Origin: Thermofontimicrobium_A sp034505795
GTDB lineage: Bacteria; Zhuqueibacterota; Zhuqueibacteria; Thermofontimicrobiales; Thermofontimicrobiaceae
Direction: 5' to 3'
Assembly: GCA_034505795.1 (NCBI GenBank)
Contig: JAPDQM010000013.1
Span: 1 to 55,310 of the forward strand
DNA length: 55,310 nt
Shown: in pieces, positions 44,673 through 53,799 of the stretch
Numbering within the stretch: the stretch's first letter is position 1
Layout of the letters: the number at the start of each line of letters is the position of its first letter
The notes under the pieces: generated by a model
Databases searched by the model: none
Seen by the model: the letters and a program-made list of their open reading frames with translations, nothing else
Told to the model about the DNA's origin: nothing
Translations under genes and position numbers: made by a program

Positions 44673-46009
44673 AAATCGTTTTTTCACCTTGCTCACTCAG
44701 GGATCGTTTAGTCAACACCATAGGTTATTTTGGTGCCAGCCAGTGCAAGATAGACCTATTGAAACCGTTTAAACAATTTAAATTGACACCCTAATTTATC
44801 ACTTTTTCACTTGAATTGACCCCATACTGCATTATGTTGCCGGCCAGTACAAATGAAACCGATTCTATCCATTGCAACGCTTGGAATCAATTTCTAGAGT
44901 TAACGCAGCATCCGTAAAACAGCCGCGCTGATAAGAACCCTCTTTAAAATCGCTTCACTTTGCCTTCTAATATTCACCGCTTAGCAGCATGATGGTTGCT
45001 GCCAATGGCAATTTATTTATCGATTAAATGGACCGGTAATATGAAAAATGAATTGCGATTTTTTTATTTTTTATTCATTCCATTTTGCGCAAAAGGTGAT
45101 GACTGCCAGTATATAGCAAACAAAGAGCGATAAAAGTTTGCCCTTGCGCAGCGACCATTTAACGATATCCCAGAATTTAACAGACGTTTCGTTATTTTGA
45201 GTCACCTGTCCAGGCGCGAAAGCAAACAACCAAGCATAATCTTTACGGTTGAATTATTCTTTGAAAAGAGATAAGTTTATTTTCGAATTCGGTTGGTTGT
45301 CCAACGATCGCAGTCTCAAACGGGGGAGATGTGATTTCTGCCGCCAATGATAACGGCCAGGCGGTCGCGCAATCCTGAATTCCTCGGCCGATGTATTGTT
45401 GATTCCAGCGATGCCCCACTTGCGCAAAAAGTCACTTTCCTTTAAAATAATTATTTGAAGCTATTTCCCATGAAGGTATTGCATGGTGCAAATTAGCAAA
45501 TTGATAGTATTCGAATTTTGAATCAGCATGGTCAATGGCTTGCCCGTTGAGAATTGTCAACATTTGCCAATTTTTTTGTCAACAAAACTGACAATTCAGT
45601 TTGCTTTTTTTCAAACGGTTAGCGACTAATATTTTTTGTGTAGCCATGTTTTACAATTTCTATTTGAAAGTGTCAATTTTCCAGACCGTGCCAATTATCA
45701 AAAAGCTATTTGCTTAAACGCAGTTTTTTTTCTGGCATGTTTGTTGAAATTAAAATTATGGTAACCTATCCAGCAAATAGTAATCATTAGCGATATGCTA
45801 ATTTGTCAGGTGTTTAAAACAAAAGCACCACGTGCCTCTAGAATTTTTGATTCATAGGCGGATGATAACACAAAAGCGCTGGGGCCGGGCTTTCTGTTTT
45901 AATCAACTTAGATGTATTCGTTTTCAAATGAGGAAATAGATGACAATCAACAAATCAATTGTCTGAATAATTATCTGTTCTAACCTTAAATTCATGACGG
46001 GGGGCTATC
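44673..46009. other. 1.3-kb AT-rich gene-free region
   Basis: No convincing gene on either strand. Visible elements: two related copies (A/G)AATTGACNCC at 44781-44791 and 44814-44824, resembling insertion-sequence ends; a perfect palindrome TTTTGCGCAAAA at 45083-45094; direct repeats TTGTCAACA at 45554-45562 and 45576-45584, exactly 22 bases apart; a small hairpin ATTAGC/GCTAAT at 45786-45802. It marks the boundary between housekeeping genes and the secreted-protein/exopolysaccharide block. Confidence 0.55.
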
Positions 46010-47344
46010 ATGAAAGCGAGAGCGACTTTTGAGATCTCTTTCTTCCTGCTGATCGCTGTTTTGTGGCTGGCCGTACCAGCCGTTCATTCGCAATTGCTGT
46101 TTGAGGAAAATTTCAACTATCCCGACGGGGCTAAACTGACCGATTATGGTTGGGTTGCTCATAGCAGCGGTGGCACTAATCCCATTACGGTTACTTCTCC
46201 AGGCCTCACCTACACGAACTACCCTTCAACCAGTGGCAATGCAGCACTCCTGGACAATACTGGCGAGGACGTGAACCGAAATTTTTCTGAACAGACCAGT
46301 GGTACGCTTTATGTTTCATTTCTTGTCAAAGTTGGAAAAATGCCCGCCTCTGATTATTTTTTCCATCTGGGCCCAACCAATCTAGGGACTACCTATATCG
46401 CGAAACTTTGGGCAAAAACAGACGAATCAGGTAACATCGAATTCTCCGTGACTAAAAGAAGCAACACGCCAGCCAATTACACAGATAACAATTATAGCAA
46501 AAATACCACTTACCTGCTGGTGGTAAAGTATGAATTTGTATCGGGCAGTTCCAACGACTTATTAAGCCTGTTTGTCTTTGCAGATCCGGACCTGCCGGGC
46601 ACTGAGCCAGCAGCAGCCACTCTCGGCCCAATCGATGAAAGCTCGCAAAGCGATCCATCGAACCTTGGGACTATCGCCCTGCGGCAATTTGATGCCAGCC
46701 AAAATATTCAAATTGATGGCATCCGTATCGGCTTATCCTGGCGCGATGCGCCGGTGCAGGTCGAGCTCACCAGGTTTTCAGCAACAGTTTTGGATCAGCA
46801 CGTTCGCTTGATCTGGTCCACCGCCACCGAAACCGAAAACCTGGGCTTCCATCTGTTCCGCAGTATCGTTCCAGAACAGGATTATCAACAAATCACCACC
46901 GAATTGATCAAGGGCAGGGGGAATTCAAACCAGGAGCATTCTTATTCGTTCATCGATTGCGATGTCCAGGCTGGGCAAACCTATTACTACAAACTGGCCG
47001 ATGTGGATTATTCCGGCAACATGCGCTTCCATGGCCCGATTTCGGTCACGGTCGAGGCGAAGCCATCTGGCTATTCCTTAAGCCAGAATTATCCCAATCC
47101 GTTCAATCCCGAAACCGCTATCAATTTCTCATTAAAAGAAGCAGGCCGGGTGACTCTGACAATCTATAACCTCCAGGGCCAATTGGTGCGCACCCTGGTA
47201 GATGAGGAGAAATTAGCCGGCAGCTATTCGGTGATGTGGGATGGGAAGTCGGATAATGGCACCTTGGTTGGCAGCGGAATTTATTATTATAAATTAAGGG
47301 CAAACGGGTTTAAAGCCACTAAAAAGCTGATGCTTGCGAGATAA
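46010..47344 (+). CDS. Secreted jellyroll-like protein with FN3-like and C-terminal sorting cassette
   Basis: A 444-residue exported protein; signal peptide 1-28 (VPAVHSQ). Residues 29-245 form a LamG-like beta-sandwich of the kind that opens with LLFEENFNYPDG and ends ASQNIQIDGIRIG, common in FCB surface proteins. From residue 250 comes the cassette shared with the next three genes: FN3-like module (VELTRFSA ... WSTATETENLGFHLFRS ... YYYKLADVDYSGNMRFHGP), then SQNYPNPFNPETAINFSL near 360 and the FlgD-like sorting tail ending KLMLAR. No catalytic motif is seen. GGGGGG precedes the ATG. Confidence 0.85.
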   Translation: MKARATFEISFFLLIAVLWLAVPAVHSQLLFEENFNYPDGAKLTDYGWVAHSSGGTNPITVTSPGLTYTNYPSTSGNAALLDNTGEDVNRNFSEQTSGTLYVSFLVKVGKMPASDYFFHLGPTNLGTTYIAKLWAKTDESGNIEFSVTKRSNTPANYTDNNYSKNTTYLLVVKYEFVSGSSNDLLSLFVFADPDLPGTEPAAATLGPIDESSQSDPSNLGTIALRQFDASQNIQIDGIRIGLSWRDAPVQVELTRFSATVLDQHVRLIWSTATETENLGFHLFRSIVPEQDYQQITTELIKGRGNSNQEHSYSFIDCDVQAGQTYYYKLADVDYSGNMRFHGPISVTVEAKPSGYSLSQNYPNPFNPETAINFSLKEAGRVTLTIYNLQGQLVRTLVDEEKLAGSYSVMWDGKSDNGTLVGSGIYYYKLRANGFKATKKLMLAR

Positions 47345-47352
47345 TTCAGTCA

Positions 47353-47460
47353 AGCGGTCGAGCAGCCGATTGGTATTGAACAAGATAATATGAATTGCGC
47401 CAACTCAATAGTGGCCCTCACTTACTAATCTTGTTGGCTATCATATGCTTCTCGACCGCT
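47353..47460. other. Structured intergenic element (possible RNA or complex terminator)
   Basis: Nested pairings: AGCGGTCGAG (47353-47362) with CTCGACCGCT (47451-47460), AGCC (47364-47367) with GGCT (47436-47439), AACAAGAT (47379-47386) with ATCTTGTT (47428-47435), enclosing a 41-base apical region. It starts 8 bases after one secreted-protein gene and ends 79 bases before the next. No U-tract follows. Confidence 0.6.
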
Positions 47461-47539
47461 AAAATAGGACTATGATTGGTTTCGACCTGTTTGCAAAAAA
47501 TCATTATTTTCTTGAACCCTTTCTCTAACGGAGAAAAAC

Positions 47540-49198
47540 ATGAGAAAAGTACTACCAATTTTTCTGCCATTCCTAGCTATATTTTTATTAAATGTCATTT
47601 CTTATGCTCAGGAATACGCTTTCAATCCGGTTTTCGGCCAAGGAGTTGGAGGGCCAAAAGCCTATTATCCTAGTGTACTGTATGATGCAGAAAAATTTTC
47701 TGGTCATGGGTCATCATCTTACTATAAAATGTGGTACGGCAGCGATGGTGGAACTGGCCTGGCGACATCCGATGATGGAATCAATTGGACCGACCTGGGA
47801 ATTGTAAAAAGCAGCCACAATGCCAACCACGCCGCTGTGGAATATTATCCAGATGGTTTTGCTGGGCTGAACAGCGGCGAAAACCCAAGCGGCGCCACCA
47901 TGTATTATCGCATGTGGGATTGGCCGGGATTAAGTTACTCAATTAATGATATGCGGTACTCGGATTCACCAGATGGGATCAACTGGTATAACGATCAACC
48001 GTTGCAAAATGGCACAGTTCCGATTGTGGGCGGCGGAGAAACCTGCAAAGGCGGTACACTGCCCTGGAATCGGGGCTCTTATGGCCCCTGTGACATCCTC
48101 TATAATCCAAGCGCCTCAAACAGTGGCACCGATTGGACCTTTACGATGTATTATGATGGCACCACGGGCGGTGATGAAGCGATTGGCGTCGGCTTCTCCA
48201 GCGATGGGATCACCTGGACTGGCTATGATCCAGACGGCAATGGCAAAACAAATGCGGTTTTGGAAGGAACGTATATCAGCGGCGATTGGGATCGTAACTA
48301 TGTCAGCCGTGCAACGATCATTAAGCTCGGCCCTAATAATTATCAAATGTGGTATTCTGGAGGCGACGGGGCGATGAATCATGGCATCGGTTACGCCACA
48401 TCTGCCGATGGATTTAATTGGACACGCAACGCTACTAACCCAATTTTTCACAAAACCGATACGGGCTATCCAGGCTATCCCTGGCGATCCGACCGAACCT
48501 ACTGCCCGGCAGTGATCTACGAATCTGGCGTTTATAAAATGTGGTACGCTGGAAAAAGCCCCAGTGGAAATTATGCCATTGGTTATGCGTCAGGCTCCTC
48601 TCCCCTGATTCCAGTGGAGCTAATCTCCTTTTCAGCCATGGTGTCAAATTATCAGGTCACTATCTCCTGGACCACTGCCACCGAGACTGAAAACCTTGGC
48701 TTCCACCTGTTCCGAAGCACTGATCCAGAACAAGATTATCAGAAAATCACCCCTGCATTGATCAAAGGCAGCGGCAGCTCGGCGCAGGCACACTCCTATT
48801 CGTTCATCGATCGCAACGTACAGCCCAGCCAAACCTACTACTACAAGCTGGCCGATGTGGATTATTCGGGCAACATGCGTTTCCATGGCCCGATTTCGGT
48901 GACGGTCAAAGCGAAGCCGTCTGGTTATTCCTTGAGCCAGAACTATCCCAATCCGTTCAATCCCGAAACGGCCATTAATTTTTCAATCAAAGAACCAGGT
49001 CGGGTTGAGCTAAAAATTTACAACCTGCAAGGGCAGCTCATCCGCACCATGTTGGATGAGGAACGACAGGCTGGCAATTATTCGCTCATTTGGAACGGCA
49101 CCAATGACGGAAGCGTGCGGGTTTCCAGCGGCACCTATCTCTATAGCTTGAAAGTTAATGGCTTCGAGGCCATGAAGAAATTGACACTCGTGAGATAA
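47540..49198 (+). CDS. Secreted five-bladed propeller (GH32/43-like) protein with sorting cassette
   Basis: A 552-residue exported protein; signal peptide 1-24 (NVISYAQ). Residues 25-355 consist of about five repeats with the pattern YYKMWYGS..GTGLATSDDGINWT, YRMWDWPGLSYSINDMRYSD, FTMYYDG..AIGVGFSSDGITW, YQMWYSGG..GIGYATSADGFNW and YKMWYAGKS..AIGYA, typical of the five-bladed propeller shared with glycoside hydrolase families 43/32; I cannot point to the three catalytic carboxylates, so it may only bind glycans. From 357 to 552 it has the common FN3-like plus NPFNPETAINFS sorting cassette. GGAG lies six bases before the ATG. Confidence 0.83.
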   Translation: MRKVLPIFLPFLAIFLLNVISYAQEYAFNPVFGQGVGGPKAYYPSVLYDAEKFSGHGSSSYYKMWYGSDGGTGLATSDDGINWTDLGIVKSSHNANHAAVEYYPDGFAGLNSGENPSGATMYYRMWDWPGLSYSINDMRYSDSPDGINWYNDQPLQNGTVPIVGGGETCKGGTLPWNRGSYGPCDILYNPSASNSGTDWTFTMYYDGTTGGDEAIGVGFSSDGITWTGYDPDGNGKTNAVLEGTYISGDWDRNYVSRATIIKLGPNNYQMWYSGGDGAMNHGIGYATSADGFNWTRNATNPIFHKTDTGYPGYPWRSDRTYCPAVIYESGVYKMWYAGKSPSGNYAIGYASGSSPLIPVELISFSAMVSNYQVTISWTTATETENLGFHLFRSTDPEQDYQKITPALIKGSGSSAQAHSYSFIDRNVQPSQTYYYKLADVDYSGNMRFHGPISVTVKAKPSGYSLSQNYPNPFNPETAINFSIKEPGRVELKIYNLQGQLIRTMLDEERQAGNYSLIWNGTNDGSVRVSSGTYLYSLKVNGFEAMKKLTLVR

Positions 49199-49569
49199 TC
49201 TGAATCAAATGCTTGTGCAACAGTTTTTGCTTTTAGACGATATCTTCTCTTTTCAATATGAAAATCAATTTTACTTAACGTGAGGCGATGTGAACCGAAT
49301 CCAGTTCAAATTTGATATCTAACTTATTCCAAAGGAGGTGACTGTAAACAAAAATGGCCATATAATTCTTTTTACAAAAATCAAGGAACCGTATATCTTG
49401 ACTTATTAACATCGCTCCCTGGTGCTTTGACAGCAATTCAAGCGAAATCAAATTACCAGAGGGCAGTTGAGATAAGGTTGTTAGCAGTTTATGTGGTGCT
49501 AGTAGAGAATCAGGGGAAATCTATTTAATAACAACCAGAACCTTCAAAATTAATGGAAAGGACCAAAAT
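49199..49569. other. Intergenic region with an orphan Shine-Dalgarno sequence
   Basis: 371 bases; AAAGGAGGTGA at 49331-49341 is a full match to the 16S rRNA 3' end but no start codon follows at useful distance. No promoter or terminator is convincing. Confidence 0.5.
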
Positions 49570-51549
49570 ATGTCCCGAAAAATTTCCGTTCTGAGCTTAG
49601 CCTTGCTGTTACTATTTCACCTGGGAGCGGCAAATGCGGTTACACGCTATGTGGATCAGGCGGGCAGTAATACCCCGCCATATACAACACCAGCAACCGC
49701 TGCCCATAAAATTCAAGATGCAATCAATGCCGCTGATCCTGGGGATGAGATCATCGTAGCACCAGGGACCTACACCGAAGCGGTGGTAATCAAAAAATCT
49801 CTCACTATAAGGGGTGCGACCTACAATATCAACAAAAACGGCTACTCAGTCCCACCTGCATATGCATGGAATCCCAGCGTGGAGAGTATCATCAATCATC
49901 CCAATCCAAATTCAACCTATAACGCTATTGTTGATATCGAAGATACAGATAACGTAACGTTTGAAGGATTTGTGGTCCAGGAGTTGAACGCGGTAGGAAA
50001 TAATAATACCTCATTGATCCGGGTTTATGCCCACACCAGAGCAATCAGCAATATCAATGTCAGGAACAATGTGATTGGTCCCAATACCAATGTGACCTCT
50101 CAAGATGGCACCCACGGCCGCATGGGATTATACATCGTGAATGATCCCTATAGTGATGCCCATGGGGTCACAAATAGCACCTTCTCTGGCAATAAATTTT
50201 TTGATTGCCGTGGCAATGGTAACAATGTCTTCATTTGGTCATCATATTGTGCTTATGGCGCCGCTGGCCCTGCTTCCATGGCCGGGACCGTGATCGAAGA
50301 TAATGAAATTTGTGGGGCGCATCGGAGTGGTATCGAAACTGCCGGTGGTTTTTCAAATTTGACAATTCGTGGCAATAAGATCTACAATCAAAGCAGCACC
50401 AATGGCGGCAGCTCCGATCCAAACTTAAAATATGGCCATGGAATTCTGCTTGTGCGAGGCGCTTCTGACAAAATGGCTGACGCAGAGCATGCCTATGGAC
50501 CAGTGAACCTGACCATCGAAGATAATGATATTTACGACAACGAGAAGAGCGGCATTTATATGGATGCCAGGAATACCAATTACACCATCACTGGCAATGA
50601 TATCTACAATAATGGCTACGATGGCATAATGCTTGACCTCCAGGGATTATATTGGAATGGGACCTTTGAACCTCAACCTGATCCGCCCGATAAATATGCC
50701 ATTTATAATGGCACCAGCAATATCGTTGTCAATAACAACAATATTTATGGAAACGGCGACGGCAATGATTATGGCGTCGAGGTGCGTGGAATTCCAACCA
50801 ATGGCTTTATCATGGATGCCAAGCGCAACTGGTGGGGAGATGCCTCTGGACCGTACGATAACAAGACCTTACCAGGAACACCAAATTACAATAATCCATC
50901 TGGAACTGGCGATGCAGTTAGCAGCTATGTCGATTACCAGCCATGGTCAGATCATCTGATCCCAGTGGAGCTATCTGCTTTTATCGCATTCTCCAGCAAT
51001 AGCGTAGTGGTTCTTCAGTGGACGACCCAAAGCGAGAGCGAAAACCTTGGCTATTACATCTATCGTAGTTCAACCGCTGAAGGCAATTATTGCAAGATCA
51101 CCAATGAAATCATTCGAGGGGCTGGCAGTTCTGCAGAATCGCATTCATACAAATTCACTGATCGCAATGTCCAGCCCGGCCAAACCTACTATTACAAACT
51201 GGCCGATGTGGACTATGCGGGCAACATGCGCTTCCACGGCCCGATCTCAGTGACAGTCGAGGCAAAACCGTCGGGCTATTCCTTGAGCCAGAACTATCCC
51301 AATCCGTTCAATCCCGAAACCGCCATCAATTTCTCTTTGAAAGAAGCGGGCAAAGTAACCCTGAACATCTATAACCTCCAGGGCCAATTGGTGCGCACGC
51401 TGGTGGATGAGGAGAAATTGGCCGGCAGCTATTCGGTGATGTGGAATGGGACGGCGGACAATGGGGCAAAATTGGCCAGCGGGATTTATTATTACACGCT
51501 GAAGGTCAATGGTTTTGAAGCGACTAATAAGCTGACTTTAATGAAATAG
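49570..51549 (+). CDS. Secreted right-handed parallel beta-helix protein with sorting cassette
   Basis: A 659-residue exported protein; signal peptide 1-23 (HLGAANA). DUF1565-like opening (TPATAAHKIQDAINAADPGD then EIIVAPGTYTEAVVIKKSL) leads into a PbH1 parallel beta-helix from about 45 to 455 with many Asn-ladder turns such as NNVIGPNTN, ISNINVRNN, LTIEDNDIYDNEKSGIYMD and YTITGNDIYNNGYDGI, a fold of pectate lyases and alginate-active enzymes. Active-site residues cannot be assigned. Residues 464-659 are the shared FN3-like and sorting cassette, whose DNA from 51171 to 51410 is almost identical to that of the next gene. AAAGGA precedes the ATG. Confidence 0.86.
   Translation: MSRKISVLSLALLLLFHLGAANAVTRYVDQAGSNTPPYTTPATAAHKIQDAINAADPGDEIIVAPGTYTEAVVIKKSLTIRGATYNINKNGYSVPPAYAWNPSVESIINHPNPNSTYNAIVDIEDTDNVTFEGFVVQELNAVGNNNTSLIRVYAHTRAISNINVRNNVIGPNTNVTSQDGTHGRMGLYIVNDPYSDAHGVTNSTFSGNKFFDCRGNGNNVFIWSSYCAYGAAGPASMAGTVIEDNEICGAHRSGIETAGGFSNLTIRGNKIYNQSSTNGGSSDPNLKYGHGILLVRGASDKMADAEHAYGPVNLTIEDNDIYDNEKSGIYMDARNTNYTITGNDIYNNGYDGIMLDLQGLYWNGTFEPQPDPPDKYAIYNGTSNIVVNNNNIYGNGDGNDYGVEVRGIPTNGFIMDAKRNWWGDASGPYDNKTLPGTPNYNNPSGTGDAVSSYVDYQPWSDHLIPVELSAFIAFSSNSVVVLQWTTQSESENLGYYIYRSSTAEGNYCKITNEIIRGAGSSAESHSYKFTDRNVQPGQTYYYKLADVDYAGNMRFHGPISVTVEAKPSGYSLSQNYPNPFNPETAINFSLKEAGKVTLNIYNLQGQLVRTLVDEEKLAGSYSVMWNGTADNGAKLASGIYYYTLKVNGFEATNKLTLMK
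51171..51410 (+). repeat. Sorting-cassette copy A, near-identical to 53038-53277
   Basis: 240 bases within the end of the beta-helix gene; compared base by base with 53038-53277 (offset 1867) I find three differences, all synonymous. Flanking coding sequence on both sides is clearly less similar. Confidence 0.92.
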
Positions 51550-51721
51550 TAATTTCGAATTGCAAGACCAAAGGTGAGCCGAATGCGCTGGATGAAGTTA
51601 AATTAGCAGATGAATTTGTCCTGAAGGAGGTGAATCACAGAATAACTAGAGCTGAAATGTTAACAATCACCAATTCGATCCTAAATCAAAACAGGTAACT
51701 TAAAAGTAGGGGGTAAAACCT

Positions 51722-53416
51722 ATGAATTATTTAAAAATTACCTTAATTGTTGTCCTAATGTTGCCTCTGCTGCTTCCAGGTGCGAGGGCCCAGCAGCGTC
51801 CAAGCGAGGCCGCAGCTCCATTCGAGATCTTAATAGCTGATGGGGGATCTGAGTCCATTATTTGGCGATTACCGATTCAGCTTAAGAAACCTCAAGATGC
51901 GGCTGAAGCTATCCAAAAGGGCGCCGATCGCTTGACAGCAACTCAGAATAGTGATGGTGGTTGGGGCTGGCCTCTTACCGGGACGAGTGCTTTGAACACC
52001 GTTGGTCCCATAGCTATGGGCCTGGCTCAGGCTTATTTCAATACTCACGATCCAGATCATCGCAATGCTCTGGAGGATGCCGGTGCTTTTCTCTTGACAA
52101 AAACGAATAATTTCTCACCAAGTGACGGCTATCTGGCAAAAGCGTTGGATGACATTTTTGGGGGTACAACTTACACCGATCATGTCATAAACAATTTTTA
52201 TGGACCGTTAGCGGCTGGTACCTACAACAGCAATGGGGCTGGCACGCTTTATAACACAGCTAGCTATGTGCAGCTTATTCGTGATCGCCGCGCTAGCCAG
52301 GGTTTTGCTAATTTGGCGGCCTGGGACATTGGTATGGGACTCGTAGCCGCAGCTTCAGTTGGAGCGAGTACCTCAGAGTGGATTAATGGCACCAAAGCCG
52401 AGATCAACGAATTGAACGGTGATGATTATTATGATGTCATTGGTTTGGCTGGCGCCGTTTATGGATTGGCTTTCGTCAATGAGGATTTTGATCCAACCGC
52501 GGGCGAACATGCAGCAGCCAGCAGCCTCGCCGATCTGGCAGCGATTTTGGCTAGCTATCAAATCAGTGGTGGCGGCTTTACCTGGAATTCGAACTATGTT
52601 AGCTCTGGCAACGAAACGAATCAGGAGACCGCATACGCTATCCTGGCATTGAATGAATTCAGTCGTTCCACTTATCTTAGCAACATCCAGGGAGCGACGA
52701 ATTATCTTATCAGTGTTCAGTTATCCACCGGCGGCTGGGAAAATTATGCTGGTGACACTGATGGCGAGAACAACGAAATCACGGGCGAAGCCTTATGGGC
52801 AATTTGTGCTGGCCAGAATTGGCTCATTCCAGTCGAATTGACTTCTTTCTCGGCTCAGGGGATCGGCGGTCAGGTTGAACTTTCATGGACTACGGCCACC
52901 GAAACCGAAAACCTTGGCTTTCATCTATTCCGCAGCACCACAATGGCAGGAGAGTATCAACGAATCAACTCCGATTTGATCAAGGGCATTGGTAATTCCG
53001 ATCGATCGCAGCATTATTCTTTCATTGACAAAACTGTCCAGCCCGGCCAAACCTATTATTACAAACTGGCCGATGTGGACTATGCGGGCAACATGCGCTT
53101 CCACGGCCCGATCTCAGTGACAGTCGAGGCAAAACCGTCGGGCTATTCCTTGAGCCAGAACTATCCCAATCCGTTCAACCCCGAAACCGCCATCAATTTC
53201 TCTTTGAAAGAAGCGGGCAAAGTAACCCTGAACATCTATAACCTCCAGGGCCAATTGGTACGCACGCTGGTGGATGAAAAAAAATTAGCCGGCAGCTATT
53301 CGGTGATGTGGAATGGGACCGCGGACAATGGCGTACGATTGGCCAGCGGAATTTACTACTACACGCTGAAGATCAATGGTTTTGAAGAAACGAAAAAGCT
53401 GACCCTTATGCGATAG
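51722..53416 (+). CDS. Secreted squalene-cyclase-like alpha-toroid protein with sorting cassette
   Basis: A 564-residue exported protein; signal peptide 1-24 (LLLPGARAQ). Residues about 55-365 are helical with QW-like repeats of the prenyltransferase/squalene-oxidase superfamily: TATQNSDGGWGWPLTGTSAL, YQISGGGFTWNSNY and VQLSTGGWENYAGD, alternating with helices such as TNQETAYAILALNEFS. The DxDD protonation motif of squalene-hopene cyclase is not seen, and the protein is exported, so a cyclase role is unlikely; similar domains occur in secreted binding or peptidase-inhibitor-like proteins. Residues 369-564 are the shared FN3-like plus NPFNPETAINFS cassette. GGGGG lies close before the ATG. Confidence 0.85.
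   Translation: MNYLKITLIVVLMLPLLLPGARAQQRPSEAAAPFEILIADGGSESIIWRLPIQLKKPQDAAEAIQKGADRLTATQNSDGGWGWPLTGTSALNTVGPIAMGLAQAYFNTHDPDHRNALEDAGAFLLTKTNNFSPSDGYLAKALDDIFGGTTYTDHVINNFYGPLAAGTYNSNGAGTLYNTASYVQLIRDRRASQGFANLAAWDIGMGLVAAASVGASTSEWINGTKAEINELNGDDYYDVIGLAGAVYGLAFVNEDFDPTAGEHAAASSLADLAAILASYQISGGGFTWNSNYVSSGNETNQETAYAILALNEFSRSTYLSNIQGATNYLISVQLSTGGWENYAGDTDGENNEITGEALWAICAGQNWLIPVELTSFSAQGIGGQVELSWTTATETENLGFHLFRSTTMAGEYQRINSDLIKGIGNSDRSQHYSFIDKTVQPGQTYYYKLADVDYAGNMRFHGPISVTVEAKPSGYSLSQNYPNPFNPETAINFSLKEAGKVTLNIYNLQGQLVRTLVDEKKLAGSYSVMWNGTADNGVRLASGIYYYTLKINGFEETKKLTLMR
53038..53277 (+). repeat. Sorting-cassette copy B, near-identical to 51171-51410
   Basis: Matches copy A at 237 of 240 bases; see 51171-51410. 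Confidence 0.92.
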
Positions 53417-53799
53417 TCGGGAAATCCATCCTGCAGTAGCCAAAAGTGGCTTGCTGGTGATGAGCACAGCAGCCAATCAATACGGCAAGCAATAATTGGA
53501 ATACTGGAATGTCAATTAAATAGCGAAGTATTTCGGATTGCATTCCAGTATTCCAGCCTGCCGAAAGCTTTGCTGCAATGCGGCGCGGCTTCATTGTGAA
53601 TCCATTGAAAATCTGTCGCTGCACAATCAGCAAAAGTAGTTGAATGAATTCAGGATAGTTGCTTTCAGCAAAATAAGTTATATGAGCTAACTGTGCCATT
53701 TGAAAAACAGCCTGATGCATTGGGATTACATGAGATACTACGTGGCGTCGAATTATTGATATTTGCCAGCAATGAAAAGTCATCGAAAGGATTTGAAAT
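53417..53799. other. Intergenic region with inverted repeat
   Basis: 383 bases without a supported gene. Its main feature is the 14-bp inverted repeat at 53498-53554. Confidence 0.55.
53498..53554. repeat. 14-bp perfect inverted repeat
   Basis: GGAATACTGGAATG (53498-53511) and CATTCCAGTATTCC (53541-53554), 29 bases apart, with no U-tract. Each arm itself contains two GGAAT units, suggesting a simple-repeat-derived palindrome. Confidence 0.75.

Noticed and set aside
49336..49407. Possible 23-codon leader peptide starting at the GTG within AAAGGAGGTGA
   Set aside because: The GTG is part of the ribosome-binding sequence itself, so spacing is impossible; not called as a gene.
53406..53783. 125-codon minus-strand frame before the sugar transferase gene
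   Set aside because: Crosses the 14-bp inverted repeat and the end of the previous gene; no recognised features or start signals.
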